Part shown: positions 9,198 to 18,717 of the stretch, piece after piece | Layout: each line of letters begins with the position of its first letter | Position numbering within the stretch: the first letter of the stretch is position 1 | Source of the DNA: Gaiellasilicea sp963789355 | GTDB lineage: Bacteria; Actinomycetota; Thermoleophilia; Gaiellales; Gaiellaceae | DNA length: 64,000 bases | NCBI GenBank assembly: GCA_963789355.1 | Contig: CAWBKK010000005.1 | Span: forward strand, 310,001-374,000 | Reading direction: 5' to 3' | Program-made: the position numbers and the translations under genes | The notes under the pieces: generated by a model | Database searches by the model: none | What the model was told of the DNA's origin: nothing | The model's input: the letters and a program-made list of their open reading frames with translations, nothing else

Positions 9198-10671
9198 GCT
9201 GACGCGAGAGCTCGCGCCACCATGCGTTCGGGATCCGCTGAGGCGCCGCCGGGCGAACGCGCTCGTCCCGGCGCCGGTCGACGTAGTCGCCGGTGCCCGT
9301 GTACCACGCCGCCCAGCTGCGGAACGCCCGCGACCTCGAGAGCGTTGCGCGGACGGCCTGGCTCGAGCGGGTCGTGCGAGCCGCGCTCGCCGGCGCTCGC
9401 GTCCGCTTCGTCTTCGTGGCGCCCCGTTCGCGACCGGGCTTCTCAGCCTTCGCCGGCGCAGGTGCCGACACTGATGTGCGCTTGACCTCGGTGCCGGTGG
9501 CACGAAGCACGATCCCCGTCAGAGGCTCGAGCGTCACCAGTGAGGCCGGCGTTCCGTCGGCCAGCGTGTAGCCGCCGCCCACCGACACGATCTGGGTCGT
9601 CGACGCGGGGTTGGCGATCGCCGTCCCGCCGGTGAAGTCGCGCCGCCAGGCACCGCCGACGGGATATCTCGGGCCGGTGGGGACGCCGATGTCCAGGGTC
9701 CACTCGGGGTGCCACATCTCGGCTCCGTTCGCGGGGTCGTAGGCGATCGCCGCGGGGCCGCCGTTCCAGCCCACGAGGAAGCTCGCCCTCGCCCAACGCA
9801 TCGTCCGCACGTCGGACATGCTCCCGTGAACCGTGGTCAGGAACGTCTTGCCGGCCTTCTGCACCACCGAGAACACGCTCTGCAGGTCGTCCCAACCGCC
9901 GCCGCCGAAGTGGCCGGACGAGTCGGTGCTCCATTTCATCCAGTACTCGCGGATGCCACCCGACGTGAACTGGATCCAGTCCGCCCAGACCTCGTCGTCG
10001 GCGAGCACGGGGTTGGCCTGGATGTTCGGAAGGACGAGGAATCCCTCGGAGATCAGGCGCGGCCCGACCCGCGCGAGGAAGCTTCGCGTCGCGCCGGCGT
10101 AGGCGCCCTGGGTCGGGTACTCGATCGAGGAACGTCCATCGAAGTAGCTGCGGGGATCGACGTTGGCGTTGTCGATCGTGACGCCGTCCCAGCCGTACGC
10201 CTTCAGCTCGGCGAGCACGTTGCCGGCCCAGGCGTCCTGGTATCCCTGCGTCCCGATGTCCATCTGCCAGTGCCCCGAGTAGTACTTCCACTGGATCCGG
10301 CCGCCGGCGCTGTCGCGCGTGAACCAGTCGGGAGCGTGCTGCGCCGCCCAGCAGTAGCCGACGCCTGCGGGGAGCAGCTCGGAATCGCGCCCGTTCGAGC
10401 AGGCGGAGCTTCGCGTGGACGCCATGTCCTTGTAGACGAGGATCTTCGTTCTGGGGCTGGTCGCCCGAATCCGCGCGATCTGGTCGTGCTGCCAGGCGTT
10501 CAGGGTCACGTAGCCGTAGCGCGACAGGTCGCCGCCGTTCTGGATGCACACCGTGCAGATCGCGAAGGTCGCGGCTGTCTGAGTCGACGAGGCGGCTTTC
10601 GCGTCGCTCGTCCCGGGACCAGGAGCGACGAGTGCGACAGCGGTGGCGATCGTGGCGACGAGCAACTTCAT
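9178..10671 (-). CDS. Secreted putative glycoside hydrolase (GHL15-like)
   Basis: This 497-residue protein has a signal peptide at residues 1-25 (MKLLVATIATAVALVAPG) and an ATG preceded by GGAG. The body resembles the GHL15/TIM-barrel putative glycosidase group: TKILVYKDMAS, then GWDGVTIDNANVD with the characteristic acidic residues, then a beta-rich tail with an Arg/Lys-rich linker near residue 400. Cysteines cluster in the N-terminal 95 residues. It lies within the glycan locus and may trim or degrade the exported polysaccharide, but the substrate is unproven. It overlaps the 3' end of the convergent upstream gene by 20 bases. Confidence 0.7.
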   Translation of the reverse strand: MKLLVATIATAVALVAPGPGTSDAKAASSTQTAATFAICTVCIQNGGDLSRYGYVTLNAWQHDQIARIRATSPRTKILVYKDMASTRSSACSNGRDSELLPAGVGYCWAAQHAPDWFTRDSAGGRIQWKYYSGHWQMDIGTQGYQDAWAGNVLAELKAYGWDGVTIDNANVDPRSYFDGRSSIEYPTQGAYAGATRSFLARVGPRLISEGFLVLPNIQANPVLADDEVWADWIQFTSGGIREYWMKWSTDSSGHFGGGGWDDLQSVFSVVQKAGKTFLTTVHGSMSDVRTMRWARASFLVGWNGGPAAIAYDPANGAEMWHPEWTLDIGVPTGPRYPVGGAWRRDFTGGTAIANPASTTQIVSVGGGYTLADGTPASLVTLEPLTGIVLRATGTEVKRTSVSAPAPAKAEKPGRERGATKTKRTRAPASAARTTRSSQAVRATLSRSRAFRSWAAWYTGTGDYVDRRRDERVRPAAPQRIPNAWWRELSRQLSASRP

Positions 10672-10793
10672 GCGTTCTCCAGTGCCGAGGAATGGCTTGC
10701 AAAGGACGTTTCGCTCCCTGTCGTCGACTCACCCCGCGATGCCGGTGATCCCTCGAATGAGGGATCACCTGGACGCGACGTACGATCGCGGCG

Positions 10794-11768
10794 ATGCAGC
10801 AACCGACGGTGTGGCTCGCCGACTGGGGCGACCAGGAGCAGGCGGACTTCGAATGGGCGTGGCGGGAGGCGGGGATCGCGACTCGCGTCGTCCGGTCCCG
10901 CCGGCTCGGGGCGACGGTCGGAACCCGGCTCCACCGGCTGCGGAGCTGGCCGGCCTACCTGGGGCTCGCCTCCCGGAGCGTGCTCCGATCGGGAGGCCCC
11001 CTCGTGGCGTGGCAACCGCTGGCAGGCGCGGCCGCCGCCCTCGCTCCCCGGCGAGGACGACGACTCGTCATCCTGAACCCGATCCTGGGCGAGCACCCCT
11101 CGGCGACGCAGCGGCTCGTGCTCCAGGCCCTCCCCCGCGCCGACCGAATCGTCTTCTACACGCGCGAGAGCCTCGAGCTCGCCGTCAGGCTCGGCCTCGA
11201 CCGCGAGCTGCTCCGGTTCGTGCCCCTGGGCGTCCGGGCGCGCGTCGACGCCCCGGCTCCCGCCGGCTCGTATCTCGTCGCCGCCGGACGGGACCAGCGT
11301 GACTGGGAGACGCTCGAGGCCGCGGTCCGCGGCACGGGCCTCGACGTCGTCGTCAGCGGCCCGCCCGCACTGCCGGCCGGCTCAGCGCTGCGGCTGGCTC
11401 GACCCGGCACCGATTTCTTCGAGCTCGTTCGCGATTCGGCCGGGATGGTGCTTCCCTTCGCCCGCACCGATCGGGCGATCGGGCAGCTCTCGATGCTGGC
11501 CGCGATGTCGGTCGGCAGGGGAGTGGTCGCGACGGCGTCGGCCGGTGCAGAGCTCTACCTCGGCGGCGATCACGGCCTGACCGTGCCTCCCCGAGATCCG
11601 GAGGCGCTCCGGACGGCGATGCAGCGGCTCGCGGAGCCTGACGTGTCAGCCCGCATGGGCGCTGCGGCGCTCGCCGCTGCGCGCGAGCGGTTCTCCCTAC
11701 GGCGCTTCGTGGAGACGGTCGAAGCGGAGGCCCGCGGGCTCCCTCACCCGCCCGCCAGCTCGTCGTAG
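10794..11768 (+). CDS. Glycosyltransferase-like protein, GT-B fold
   Basis: This 324-residue protein looks like a divergent GT-B enzyme. The second half has a GT4-like donor-site order: FVPLGVRARV, SYLVAAGRDQRDWETL, GMVLPFARTDRAIGQLSMLAAMSVGRGVVAT, then LTVPPRDPEALRTAMQRL. The N-terminal domain starts QPTVWLADWGD. The usual E-x7-E is not obvious, so the donor site may differ. It stands alone on the plus strand between two minus-strand genes, and its 3' end overlaps the convergent GT4 gene by 25 bases. The 122-base gap upstream must hold its promoter, though I see no convincing hexamers there. Confidence 0.65.
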   Translation: MQQPTVWLADWGDQEQADFEWAWREAGIATRVVRSRRLGATVGTRLHRLRSWPAYLGLASRSVLRSGGPLVAWQPLAGAAAALAPRRGRRLVILNPILGEHPSATQRLVLQALPRADRIVFYTRESLELAVRLGLDRELLRFVPLGVRARVDAPAPAGSYLVAAGRDQRDWETLEAAVRGTGLDVVVSGPPALPAGSALRLARPGTDFFELVRDSAGMVLPFARTDRAIGQLSMLAAMSVGRGVVATASAGAELYLGGDHGLTVPPRDPEALRTAMQRLAEPDVSARMGAAALAAARERFSLRRFVETVEAEARGLPHPPASSS

Positions 11769-12838
11769 ACGCTCGCCACGGCCGAGACCATCCGCTCACG
11801 CGAGAACCGGGCGTGGGCCTCGTCCCGGGCCCGCGCTCCCAGGTGGGCCGCCTCCAGCGGATTCTCCAAGAGCCGCTCAATCCCGGCTGCCAGCGCCTCG
11901 GGTCGTCCTGGGGCGACGAGAAGTCCCGTTCGGCCGTCGTCGACGACCTCGGGCACGCCGCCGACCCGCGTCGCGACGACGGGCACGCCGGCGGCCATTG
12001 CTTCCAGGACGGAGAGAGGACAGCCTTCGTAGTCGCTCGAGAGGACGAGACAGGCGGCCTTCGCCAGGAGCTCCGGAACGTCGTCGCGCGGACCGAGGAT
12101 GCGGACGGCTCCACCGACACCCAGGCTGTCCGCCAGGGCGCGCACCCGCTCCTCCTCCGGGCCTCTGCCGGCCAACACGAGCTCGGCCTCGGAATGGCGT
12201 TCGAGCACCCGCGCGAACGCCCTGACGGCGAGATCGGGGCGCTTCTGCGCCGAGAGCCGCCCCAGGAAGAGGATGCGGCCCCGGACCGGTCGCCGCTCGG
12301 CGGCGAACCGCTCCAGCTCGACTCCGTTCAGGATCACGCGGTACTGCTGCGGGCGCCCGACGCCGGCGGCGAGCCCGGCCCGGCGCTCGTCGTCGGAGAC
12401 GACGAGCAGCCGTGCGCACGCACGCGCCGCGGCCCGCTCGAAACCACGGTAGAGCGCCTCCCGAGGCTGGTCCGCCGCCCACCACGACCACGCATGCGGC
12501 GTGAACACGCAGTGGCTCGTTCGTCGCAGCACGACCGCGGCGACCCGACCGAGATAGCCGGCCTTGGCGGAGTGCGCGTGCACGACGTCGGCGCGGCGGG
12601 CCAGGCTGAGCAGCCGTGGCCAGTGCCGGGCATCGGAGGGCGACGGATGGCGGGCGGCCGAGATCTCGTGCAGCTCCGCCCGTCCGCCGGCCGCAACTCG
12701 CTCCCAGAGCTCCGACGAACGCGGGCACGCGACGTCCAGCTCGAAGCGCGCCGGGTCGAGTCCCTCGACGAGGTCGAGCACATGCCGGGGAACTCCCTCC
12801 GAAAGAGGTTGGGAAATGAGGAGGAGGCGCCGATGCAC
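11744..12838 (-). CDS. Glycosyltransferase family 4
   Basis: This 364-residue protein is a standard GT4 enzyme. The N-terminal domain has LLLISQPLSEGVPRHVLDL and DVVHAHSAKAGYLG. The C-terminal donor domain has VILNGVELERF, RILFLGRLSAQKRPDLAVRA, then DYEGCPLSVLEAMAAGVPVV with the paired glutamates that contact the nucleotide sugar. It probably adds one sugar to the growing lipid-linked repeat at the cytoplasmic face. Translation starts at GTG 12838. The gene is divergent from the Wzc-like gene, sharing a 66-base intergenic stretch. Confidence 0.88.
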   Translation of the reverse strand: MHRRLLLISQPLSEGVPRHVLDLVEGLDPARFELDVACPRSSELWERVAAGGRAELHEISAARHPSPSDARHWPRLLSLARRADVVHAHSAKAGYLGRVAAVVLRRTSHCVFTPHAWSWWAADQPREALYRGFERAAARACARLLVVSDDERRAGLAAGVGRPQQYRVILNGVELERFAAERRPVRGRILFLGRLSAQKRPDLAVRAFARVLERHSEAELVLAGRGPEEERVRALADSLGVGGAVRILGPRDDVPELLAKAACLVLSSDYEGCPLSVLEAMAAGVPVVATRVGGVPEVVDDGRTGLLVAPGRPEALAAGIERLLENPLEAAHLGARARDEAHARFSRERMVSAVASVYDELAGG

Positions 12839-12904
12839 AGACAGCGAAAGGTAGTGTGCCGCTCCTCCGAGCCGTGATTACTGCCAGGAACGGGCTGAGG
12901 CTAT

Positions 12905-14260
12905 ATGGATCTCAACGAATTTCTGCAGGTTATCCGGCGACAAAAGTTCGTCGTGCTCGCGATCTCGATCGCGGTGCTCGCGACCGCGGTCGCGGGCCTC
13001 CGGCTCGTGAACCCGGTCTATGAGTCGACTGCGACCCTCGCCCTCGCGCCCGTGGGGGACGACTCGTCGCTCGTCTTCTTCTCGACGATCGACTCGATCA
13101 CACCGATCTATGCCGACGCGGCGACCTCGCGGACGACTCGCACCGCCGCCCGCTCCACGAACGACGGCGAGCTCGGCGACATCTCCGTGGACACGTATCG
13201 CGGCACGCCGATCCTGAAGGTGCGCGGCCGGGACACGGACCCCGAGCTCGCCCGGTCGTCGGCGCAGGCGGTGGCGAACGTTCTCCTCTCACGCTCGCAA
13301 TCGGGCGCACTCGGCATCTCGACACTCCGGCTCTCGCAACTCGACCGGCCCGTCGTCCCGACCGACCCTGTGTTCCCCAACCACGTGCTCACGGGTGCGG
13401 TCGCGCTCGTCCTCGGCCTGCTCTTCGGGGTCGGTGCGGCCCTGCTCCGCGAGCGGTTGACGGCGAAGGTGGACACTCCCGAGGCGCTCTCCCGGATCGT
13501 CGACGCGCCTTCCTTCGGCGAGATCCCCAAGGAGCCCGCCGTGCTCAAGCTCGAGCGGATCGAAGACTTTGCGACGAACCCGCAGCTGCGAGCAGTCTCG
13601 GAGGCGCTTCGCGACCTGCGGACGAACCTGCTCTTCTCGGGCGAGACCTCCACCGTCCTGGTCACCAGCCCGGAGGGCAGCCACGGCAAGACGACGGTCT
13701 CGGTCGGGCTCGCGACGACGCTGGCCCGCGCAGGGAGCAGCACGTTGCTCGTCGACGGCGACATGCGGAAGGGGCGGATCAGGAGCGTGCTGGGCGTGCA
13801 CCAGGCCCCCGGGCTGTCCGACGCTCTCGCCGGCACCCCTCTGGCGGAGGTGATCCAGAAGACCACCTTGCCGACCTTGAGCGTCGTCGCCGGCGGCGTC
13901 TTCAACGACAACCCCGGCGAGTTGCTTCTCAACCACTTCGGGACGTTCCTGTCCGGGGTCGAGAAGCAGTTCGACTTCGTGGTGATCGACGGTACGCCGC
14001 TCGTCCCCGTGAACGACGCCCGCATCGTCGCCCGCTACGCCAAGCGCACGATCATCGTCTCGAGCGCGGAGACCGCGACCCGGAACGCGGTTCGCACAGC
14101 CGCCGAGCGACTTCGAGTGATCGGGATCGAGCCCGCCGCCGTCGTCCTCAACAACGATCGCCGGCCGCGCGGTCGCGGCTACTACGGGTATCTCGACCCG
14201 CATCCGGTGCGGGAGCGCCGAGCCAGGCGCGCCCGCTCACGGTGGCGTCGCGCGGGTTGA
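12905..14260 (+). CDS. Wzc-like chain-length determinant/BY-kinase
   Basis: This 451-residue protein fuses a Wzz domain and a bacterial tyrosine kinase. It has a membrane helix at about 17-33, a periplasmic-type loop, and a second helix near 160-180 after DPVFPNHVLTGAV. The P-loop ATPase follows: Walker A SPEGSHGKTTVS, Walker A' LLVDGDMRKGRI and Walker B FDFVVIDGTPL. The C-terminus has a small tyrosine cluster, GRGYYGYL, the typical autophosphorylation tail, followed by arginines. Such proteins set polymer length and are reset by a low-molecular-weight phosphatase; one is encoded 4.4 kb downstream at 18714. The 3' end overlaps the next gene by 19 bases. Confidence 0.87.
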   Translation: MDLNEFLQVIRRQKFVVLAISIAVLATAVAGLRLVNPVYESTATLALAPVGDDSSLVFFSTIDSITPIYADAATSRTTRTAARSTNDGELGDISVDTYRGTPILKVRGRDTDPELARSSAQAVANVLLSRSQSGALGISTLRLSQLDRPVVPTDPVFPNHVLTGAVALVLGLLFGVGAALLRERLTAKVDTPEALSRIVDAPSFGEIPKEPAVLKLERIEDFATNPQLRAVSEALRDLRTNLLFSGETSTVLVTSPEGSHGKTTVSVGLATTLARAGSSTLLVDGDMRKGRIRSVLGVHQAPGLSDALAGTPLAEVIQKTTLPTLSVVAGGVFNDNPGELLLNHFGTFLSGVEKQFDFVVIDGTPLVPVNDARIVARYAKRTIIVSSAETATRNAVRTAAERLRVIGIEPAAVVLNNDRRPRGRGYYGYLDPHPVRERRARRARSRWRRAG

Positions 14261-15585
14261 CCGAGCTCCGGCGCGAGCTCGCGTTCCTGCCCGGCTCGGC
14301 GACGGCGATCCCGGTCGCTGCGGGAACGGCGGCCGTCCTGCTCACCGCCGCTGCCGCGGTTCGACCCGTCGAGGTCCTGCTCGGGATCGGGCTCGTGCTG
14401 ATCACGCTGGTGGGTGCATGGCGCGCTGATCTGGCCCTGCTGCTGCTGATCGGGCTCGCTCCGCTCGAAGGCGCGTTCGGCGGAGATGGCCTCTCACCGG
14501 TGAAGCTGGCCGGCCTGCTGGCCTTCAGCAGCTTTGCCCTCAACGCAGTCGCGACCAGGCGCCGGATCCAGTTCGACTGGCTGCACGCGATCGTGATCGG
14601 CCTTCTGCTCCTCGCCGCGCTCTCGACGCTGTTCGCTTTCGACGTCTTCGAGGCGCGCTCGGTGACCTTTCGCTACGCCAGCTTCGTCGGGCTCTTCTTC
14701 ATCGTCTCGCAGTTCGTCGGCGACCGGAGCCTGCAGACACGCGTCGCCTGGGTGCTCTCGGCCGCGTCCGCCTTGGCCGGCGTCCTCGCCGTCAACGGCT
14801 TCCTGACGGGCGGCCGGCCCCTCGCTTCGCTCCCGTACGGTGACCCGAACGACACGGCCTTCGTGCTCGCGACGACGCTGCCGCTGACCTTCTGGCTCCT
14901 GCGCGGGCGGAGCGGGCTCGCACGCGTTCTCGTCGTGGCGATGATCGTCGTGATCGCCCTCTCGGTCGTGCTGAGCTTCTCGCGAGGGGCAATTCTCGGG
15001 CTGATCGCCGGGGCCGTTCTGCAGGCCTTTCTGAACCGCCGCCAGCTGCCGCTGATCATCCTCGGCTTCGTCGTCATCGCGATCGCGACGACGGTCGTCT
15101 TCCAGACGAACACCGCCACCGTCGAGCGCGGGTTCAACATGAAGCGGAGCATCGCCGCCACGAACGTGGAGTCTCGCTTCGAGACCTGGGGCGCTGCGCT
15201 TCGACTCTCGAGCGAGAACCCGATCGGCGTCGGGCCCGGGAACTTCCGCTATCACTTCGCCGAGGCCGCGGGACGGCCACCGGGGAGCAGCGACGTCCGA
15301 GTGGTTCACAATGCCTATCTCGACATCGGCGCCGAGCTCGGCCTGCTGGGCTTGGGCCTGTTCCTCGGCTACCTCGCCCTGGCCCTGCGTTTCCTCAACG
15401 CAGCCGTGCGTGAGCGCATCGGCGCGCCCGGTTTCGCCGAAGCCGTGCGAGCGTCGCTCGTCGTGGCGAGCGTGGCGGCAATCACCCTGTCCGAGCAGTA
15501 CTACGCGCCGTTCTGGGTCCTCGGTGGCCTCGCCGCGGCGCTCTGGGCTGAACGGCGCCGGTCCGAGCAGCCTCTGCAGGCATGA
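14242..15585 (+). CDS. O-antigen ligase/polymerase family membrane protein
   Basis: This 447-residue protein has about ten transmembrane helices and a Wzy_C loop near residues 300-365: ENPIGVGPGNFRYHF, then VVHNAYLDIGAELGLLGLGLF, the histidine/glutamate signature of glycan ligases and polymerases. It is the second such protein in the locus; the other, at 987-2888, has an extra TPR. One may polymerise and the other ligate, but the sequence does not say which. The GTG start at 14242 overlaps the BY-kinase gene; a TTG at 14257 is an alternative. It overlaps the next glycosyltransferase by 4 bases. Confidence 0.82.
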   Translation: MASRGLTELRRELAFLPGSATAIPVAAGTAAVLLTAAAAVRPVEVLLGIGLVLITLVGAWRADLALLLLIGLAPLEGAFGGDGLSPVKLAGLLAFSSFALNAVATRRRIQFDWLHAIVIGLLLLAALSTLFAFDVFEARSVTFRYASFVGLFFIVSQFVGDRSLQTRVAWVLSAASALAGVLAVNGFLTGGRPLASLPYGDPNDTAFVLATTLPLTFWLLRGRSGLARVLVVAMIVVIALSVVLSFSRGAILGLIAGAVLQAFLNRRQLPLIILGFVVIAIATTVVFQTNTATVERGFNMKRSIAATNVESRFETWGAALRLSSENPIGVGPGNFRYHFAEAAGRPPGSSDVRVVHNAYLDIGAELGLLGLGLFLGYLALALRFLNAAVRERIGAPGFAEAVRASLVVASVAAITLSEQYYAPFWVLGGLAAALWAERRRSEQPLQA

Positions 15586-16700
15586 GGGTCGCGCTCGTCT
15601 CGTCGTTGCCGAGCGGCGGACCCGTCTCGCACCTGCGCTACCTCGCGCCGCACTTGCTCGAGACAGGCATTCAGATCGAGGTCGTGTGCGGGACCGAGGC
15701 GGTCCGGCGGGCCTTCGCCGATCTCGACGTTCCGGCCAGCGTCGTTCCGCTCAGGAGCAAGTACGACGTTCGGGGTGCGCGCGCGCTCGCAGCCGCGCTG
15801 AACGTGGACGTCGTGCATACCCACGATCGCCGAGCAGGTCTCTACGGCCGTCTGCTCGGCCGCGCCGTCGGCGCGAAGGTGGTGCACACACTGCACGGCT
15901 TGCCGGAGGAAATCGCTGTGCGCCTGGGCCGGCCCGGCGTTCGACGCGCGCACGGCGTGACTCGCTCGCGGGAGGCGTGGCTTCTCCACGGATATCTCGG
16001 TCTCGAGCGCCTGTTCAGCCGGCTTGGCCCGCTCGTCGTTCCCTCGCGGGCGATGGCCGACTTTCTCGCAGGCCGGGGGTTCCGAAGGGAACGTCTCCGC
16101 GTCATCCCTTCCGGGATCGACCTGCGCAACGCAGAGCCTCGCCCGGCGCGCGATCCCTACGTGCTGGGCACCGCCACCATTCTCCACTCGCTGAAGGGAA
16201 CCGATGTGCTCATCGATGCCTGCGCCCGGGCCAAGAGCCGGATCGAGCTGCAGATCTACGGGACCGGCGAGTGGCTCGAGCCGATGCGCGCCCGTGCCGC
16301 CCGGCTCGGCCTCGAGGTGACGTTCCACGGCGAGATCGCGGACGCTCGCGAGGCGATCGACGCCCTCGACGGCTTCGTCCTTCCGTCCCGGGCGGAAAAC
16401 CTGCCGATCTCCTTGCTGGAAGCGATGGCAAGCGCGGTGCCGGTGATCGCCACGCGGGTCGGCGGCGTCCCGGAGCTCGTCGAGGACGGCGTCAACGGAT
16501 TGGTCGTGCCGGCCGAGGACCCCGACGCGCTCGCCGCCGCGATCGACGCCCTCGTCGCCGATCCGGAGCGGCGCGCCCGGCTCGCCCGGGCCGGAGCCGC
16601 GACGGTCGCCACGACCTTCGATGCCGCCAAGGTCGCAGGTCGGCTCGCGCAGCTCTACACCGAAATCCACGCGGGCACGCCGGCCGGGAGCCGCTCCTGA
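15582..16700 (+). CDS. Glycosyltransferase family 4
   Basis: This 372-residue GT-B enzyme begins MRVALVSSLPSGGPVSHLRYL. It has VVHTHDRRAGLYGRLLGR and VVHTLHGLP in the acceptor domain, then VIPSGIDLRN, and FVLPSRAENLPISLLEAMASAVPVIA in the donor domain with conserved glutamates. The ATG overlaps the upstream polymerase stop (ATGA), so it is probably cotranscribed. It is followed two bases later by a further GT4 gene. Donor and linkage specificity are unknown. Confidence 0.9.
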   Translation: MRVALVSSLPSGGPVSHLRYLAPHLLETGIQIEVVCGTEAVRRAFADLDVPASVVPLRSKYDVRGARALAAALNVDVVHTHDRRAGLYGRLLGRAVGAKVVHTLHGLPEEIAVRLGRPGVRRAHGVTRSREAWLLHGYLGLERLFSRLGPLVVPSRAMADFLAGRGFRRERLRVIPSGIDLRNAEPRPARDPYVLGTATILHSLKGTDVLIDACARAKSRIELQIYGTGEWLEPMRARAARLGLEVTFHGEIADAREAIDALDGFVLPSRAENLPISLLEAMASAVPVIATRVGGVPELVEDGVNGLVVPAEDPDALAAAIDALVADPERRARLARAGAATVATTFDAAKVAGRLAQLYTEIHAGTPAGSRS

Positions 16701-16702
16701 GG

Positions 16703-17758
16703 ATGCGGATCCTGCAGGCGATCCAGGAGCTGCAGGCCGGAGGCGCCGAGCGCGTGGTGGTCTCGCTTGCGAAGGGCGTGCGCCGGGCCGGGCACGACGT
16801 CGCCGTCGCCGCGGCGGCAGGGCCGCTCGCCGCGGAGATCGACGGCCCGCACTATCCAGTGCCGCTCGTCGGGCGCCGCCCCTGGCGCCTGCCACAGGCC
16901 GCGCTCGCGCTCGATCGCGCCATCCGCGACTGGCGGCCGACGATCGTTCACTGCCACAACCCCGGCATCGCCGCGATGGCGGCGCTCGCAACCGTGAGAG
17001 GCCGCCGCGTCCCGACCGTGGTCACGGTTCACGGCGTTCCCGAAGAAGACTATGAGCGCTCGGCGCGAGTGCTGAAGGGAGCGGGGCTTCGCGTCGTCTC
17101 GTGCGGGCCGGGCGTCACGGCAGCGCTCGAGCTGCACGGCGTCCGTGTCGCCGCGACGATCGTCAATGGTGTCGCTCCGGCTCCTCCGCCCGCCAGCCGG
17201 ATGGGGCTCGCGACTGAGTTGGGATTCGACCCTGCGCGCCCGTTGCTCGTCACCGTCGGCCGGCTCGTCGAGCAAAAGGGGCAGGACCTCGCGATCCGGG
17301 CGCTCGCGCTGATCCCGGACGCATTCCTCGTGATCGCCGGCGAGGGACCGCTCCGCCCGCACCTGATGGCGGTGGCTCGCGAGGCGGGCGTCCTCGATCG
17401 CGTCGCGCTCCCCGGCGTCAGGAGCGACGCACGGCAGCTGCTCGGTGCGGCGGACGTCGTCCTGCTCCCGTCGCGCTGGGAGGGTCTCCCGCTCGTGGCC
17501 CTCGAGGCGCTCGCGAGCGGCACGCCGGTGGTCGCAACGGCAGTCCGCGGTCTCGAGGAGCTGCTGACGGACGGCGTCGATGCGGTCGTGGTCCCGGCCG
17601 GCGACGCCGAAGCCATCGGCGCCGCCGTGAGGAGCCTCCTCGACGACTCTTCGCGCGCAGCGTCTCTCGCTCGCGCAGGCCGCGAGCTCGCGCGGATCTA
17701 CAGTGAGGACGCGATGACGACCCGATATCTCGAGCTCTATGGCCGCCTCACGCAATGA
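16703..17758 (+). CDS. Glycosyltransferase family 4
   Basis: This 351-residue GT4 protein starts at the ATG at 16703, immediately after the previous stop, with TGAGG next to the start. Signatures are LQAIQELQAGGAERVV, VHCHNPGIAAMAA, VTVHGVPEEDYE, TVGRLVEQKGQDLAIRA and LPSRWEGLPLVALEALASGTPVV. The same frame extends far upstream, but that part is the wrong-frame reading of the previous gene. The 3' end overlaps the following GT2 by 4 bases. It is one of three tandem transferases here, so it probably adds consecutive sugars with its neighbours. Confidence 0.9.
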   Translation: MRILQAIQELQAGGAERVVVSLAKGVRRAGHDVAVAAAAGPLAAEIDGPHYPVPLVGRRPWRLPQAALALDRAIRDWRPTIVHCHNPGIAAMAALATVRGRRVPTVVTVHGVPEEDYERSARVLKGAGLRVVSCGPGVTAALELHGVRVAATIVNGVAPAPPPASRMGLATELGFDPARPLLVTVGRLVEQKGQDLAIRALALIPDAFLVIAGEGPLRPHLMAVAREAGVLDRVALPGVRSDARQLLGAADVVLLPSRWEGLPLVALEALASGTPVVATAVRGLEELLTDGVDAVVVPAGDAEAIGAAVRSLLDDSSRAASLARAGRELARIYSEDAMTTRYLELYGRLTQ

Positions 17759-18717
17759 CCCGCGTCAGCGTCGTCATGCCGGCGTTCAACGCCGCCGCCA
17801 CGATCGGAGCGGCGGTGGAGTCGGTACTCGGCCAGACCTACGGCGAGCTCGAGCTGGTCGTGGTCGACGACGGTTCCACGGACGGCGGCGCCGCCATCGT
17901 CGAGGCGCACGCTGGTCCGATCCGCCTCGTCCGCCAACCGAACCGCGGGGTCGCCTCTGCCCGGAACGCGGGCATCGCCCACGCGAGCGGCGAGCTGATC
18001 ACGTTCTGCGACGCCGACGACGTCTGGTTCGCGGAGCACCTCGCCGCACTCGTCGAGCTCTACGACCGCGCCGGCGGGATCGTGACGTCGAACTGCTACT
18101 GGCTCTTCCCGCGCGGCATCCATCGCTCGCGGACCCGGTACAAGGGACGCTTCCCGGCTCCCGACCGGCAGCGGCAGGCGATTCTGGAGCAGAACTTTGT
18201 CTCGACGATGTCCCTCTTCCCGCGTGCGCTCGTCGACGAGATCGGGCCGTTCGACGAGAGCCTGCGCCGCGCCGAGGACTGGGACTTCTGGCTGAGGGCG
18301 ATCTACGCCGGGCGCCGCGTCTCGCTTCAGCGGGACCCCCTCGCGCTGTACCGCTGGAGTGCGACCGGCCTCTCGTCGAGCTGGCGCGAGATGGATGCCG
18401 ACATCGAGGCGGTCTTCGACGGGATCGAGCAGCGCGTCGCGCTGACCGAGGGCGAACGCGCCTACGTCGCGCGCCGGCGTGCAGGTCCGGGGCCGCGCGT
18501 GCTCGGCCGCGAAGGGGATGCCGCGCTGCGCAGCGGCCGTTACCGGGAGGCCGCGCGGACGTACGGCGAGGCCGCGCGGCTGTGCCCCGCCGAGCGCCCA
18601 CTCGTCTGGAAGGCGCGCGTGCTCGGTGCTGCGCCCTGGCTCACCGGCCCGCTCATCCGGGCGCGTCAGCTTCGCATCGAACGGGACGTGGGCTTCGACG
18701 AAGGGCACCAGCGATGA
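17755..18717 (+). CDS. Glycosyltransferase family 2
   Basis: This 320-residue GT2 enzyme has RVSVVMPAFNAAATIG, VVVDDGSTDGG, GVASARNAGIAHASGE and ITFCDADDVWF (DxD). RRAEDWDFWLRAIYAG supplies the ED motif near residue 180. The last 90 residues are helical and include a TPR-like LRSGRYREAARTYGEAARL stretch, possibly for protein contact. It begins in an ATGA overlap with the preceding GT4 and overlaps the phosphatase gene downstream by 4 bases, placing the phosphatase in the same transcript. Confidence 0.88.
   Translation: MTRVSVVMPAFNAAATIGAAVESVLGQTYGELELVVVDDGSTDGGAAIVEAHAGPIRLVRQPNRGVASARNAGIAHASGELITFCDADDVWFAEHLAALVELYDRAGGIVTSNCYWLFPRGIHRSRTRYKGRFPAPDRQRQAILEQNFVSTMSLFPRALVDEIGPFDESLRRAEDWDFWLRAIYAGRRVSLQRDPLALYRWSATGLSSSWREMDADIEAVFDGIEQRVALTEGERAYVARRRAGPGPRVLGREGDAALRSGRYREAARTYGEAARLCPAERPLVWKARVLGAAPWLTGPLIRARQLRIERDVGFDEGHQR

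Noticed and set aside
7080..9503. Minus-strand frame of 807 codons
   Set aside because: Shadow over two glycosyltransferase genes, with no motifs of its own.
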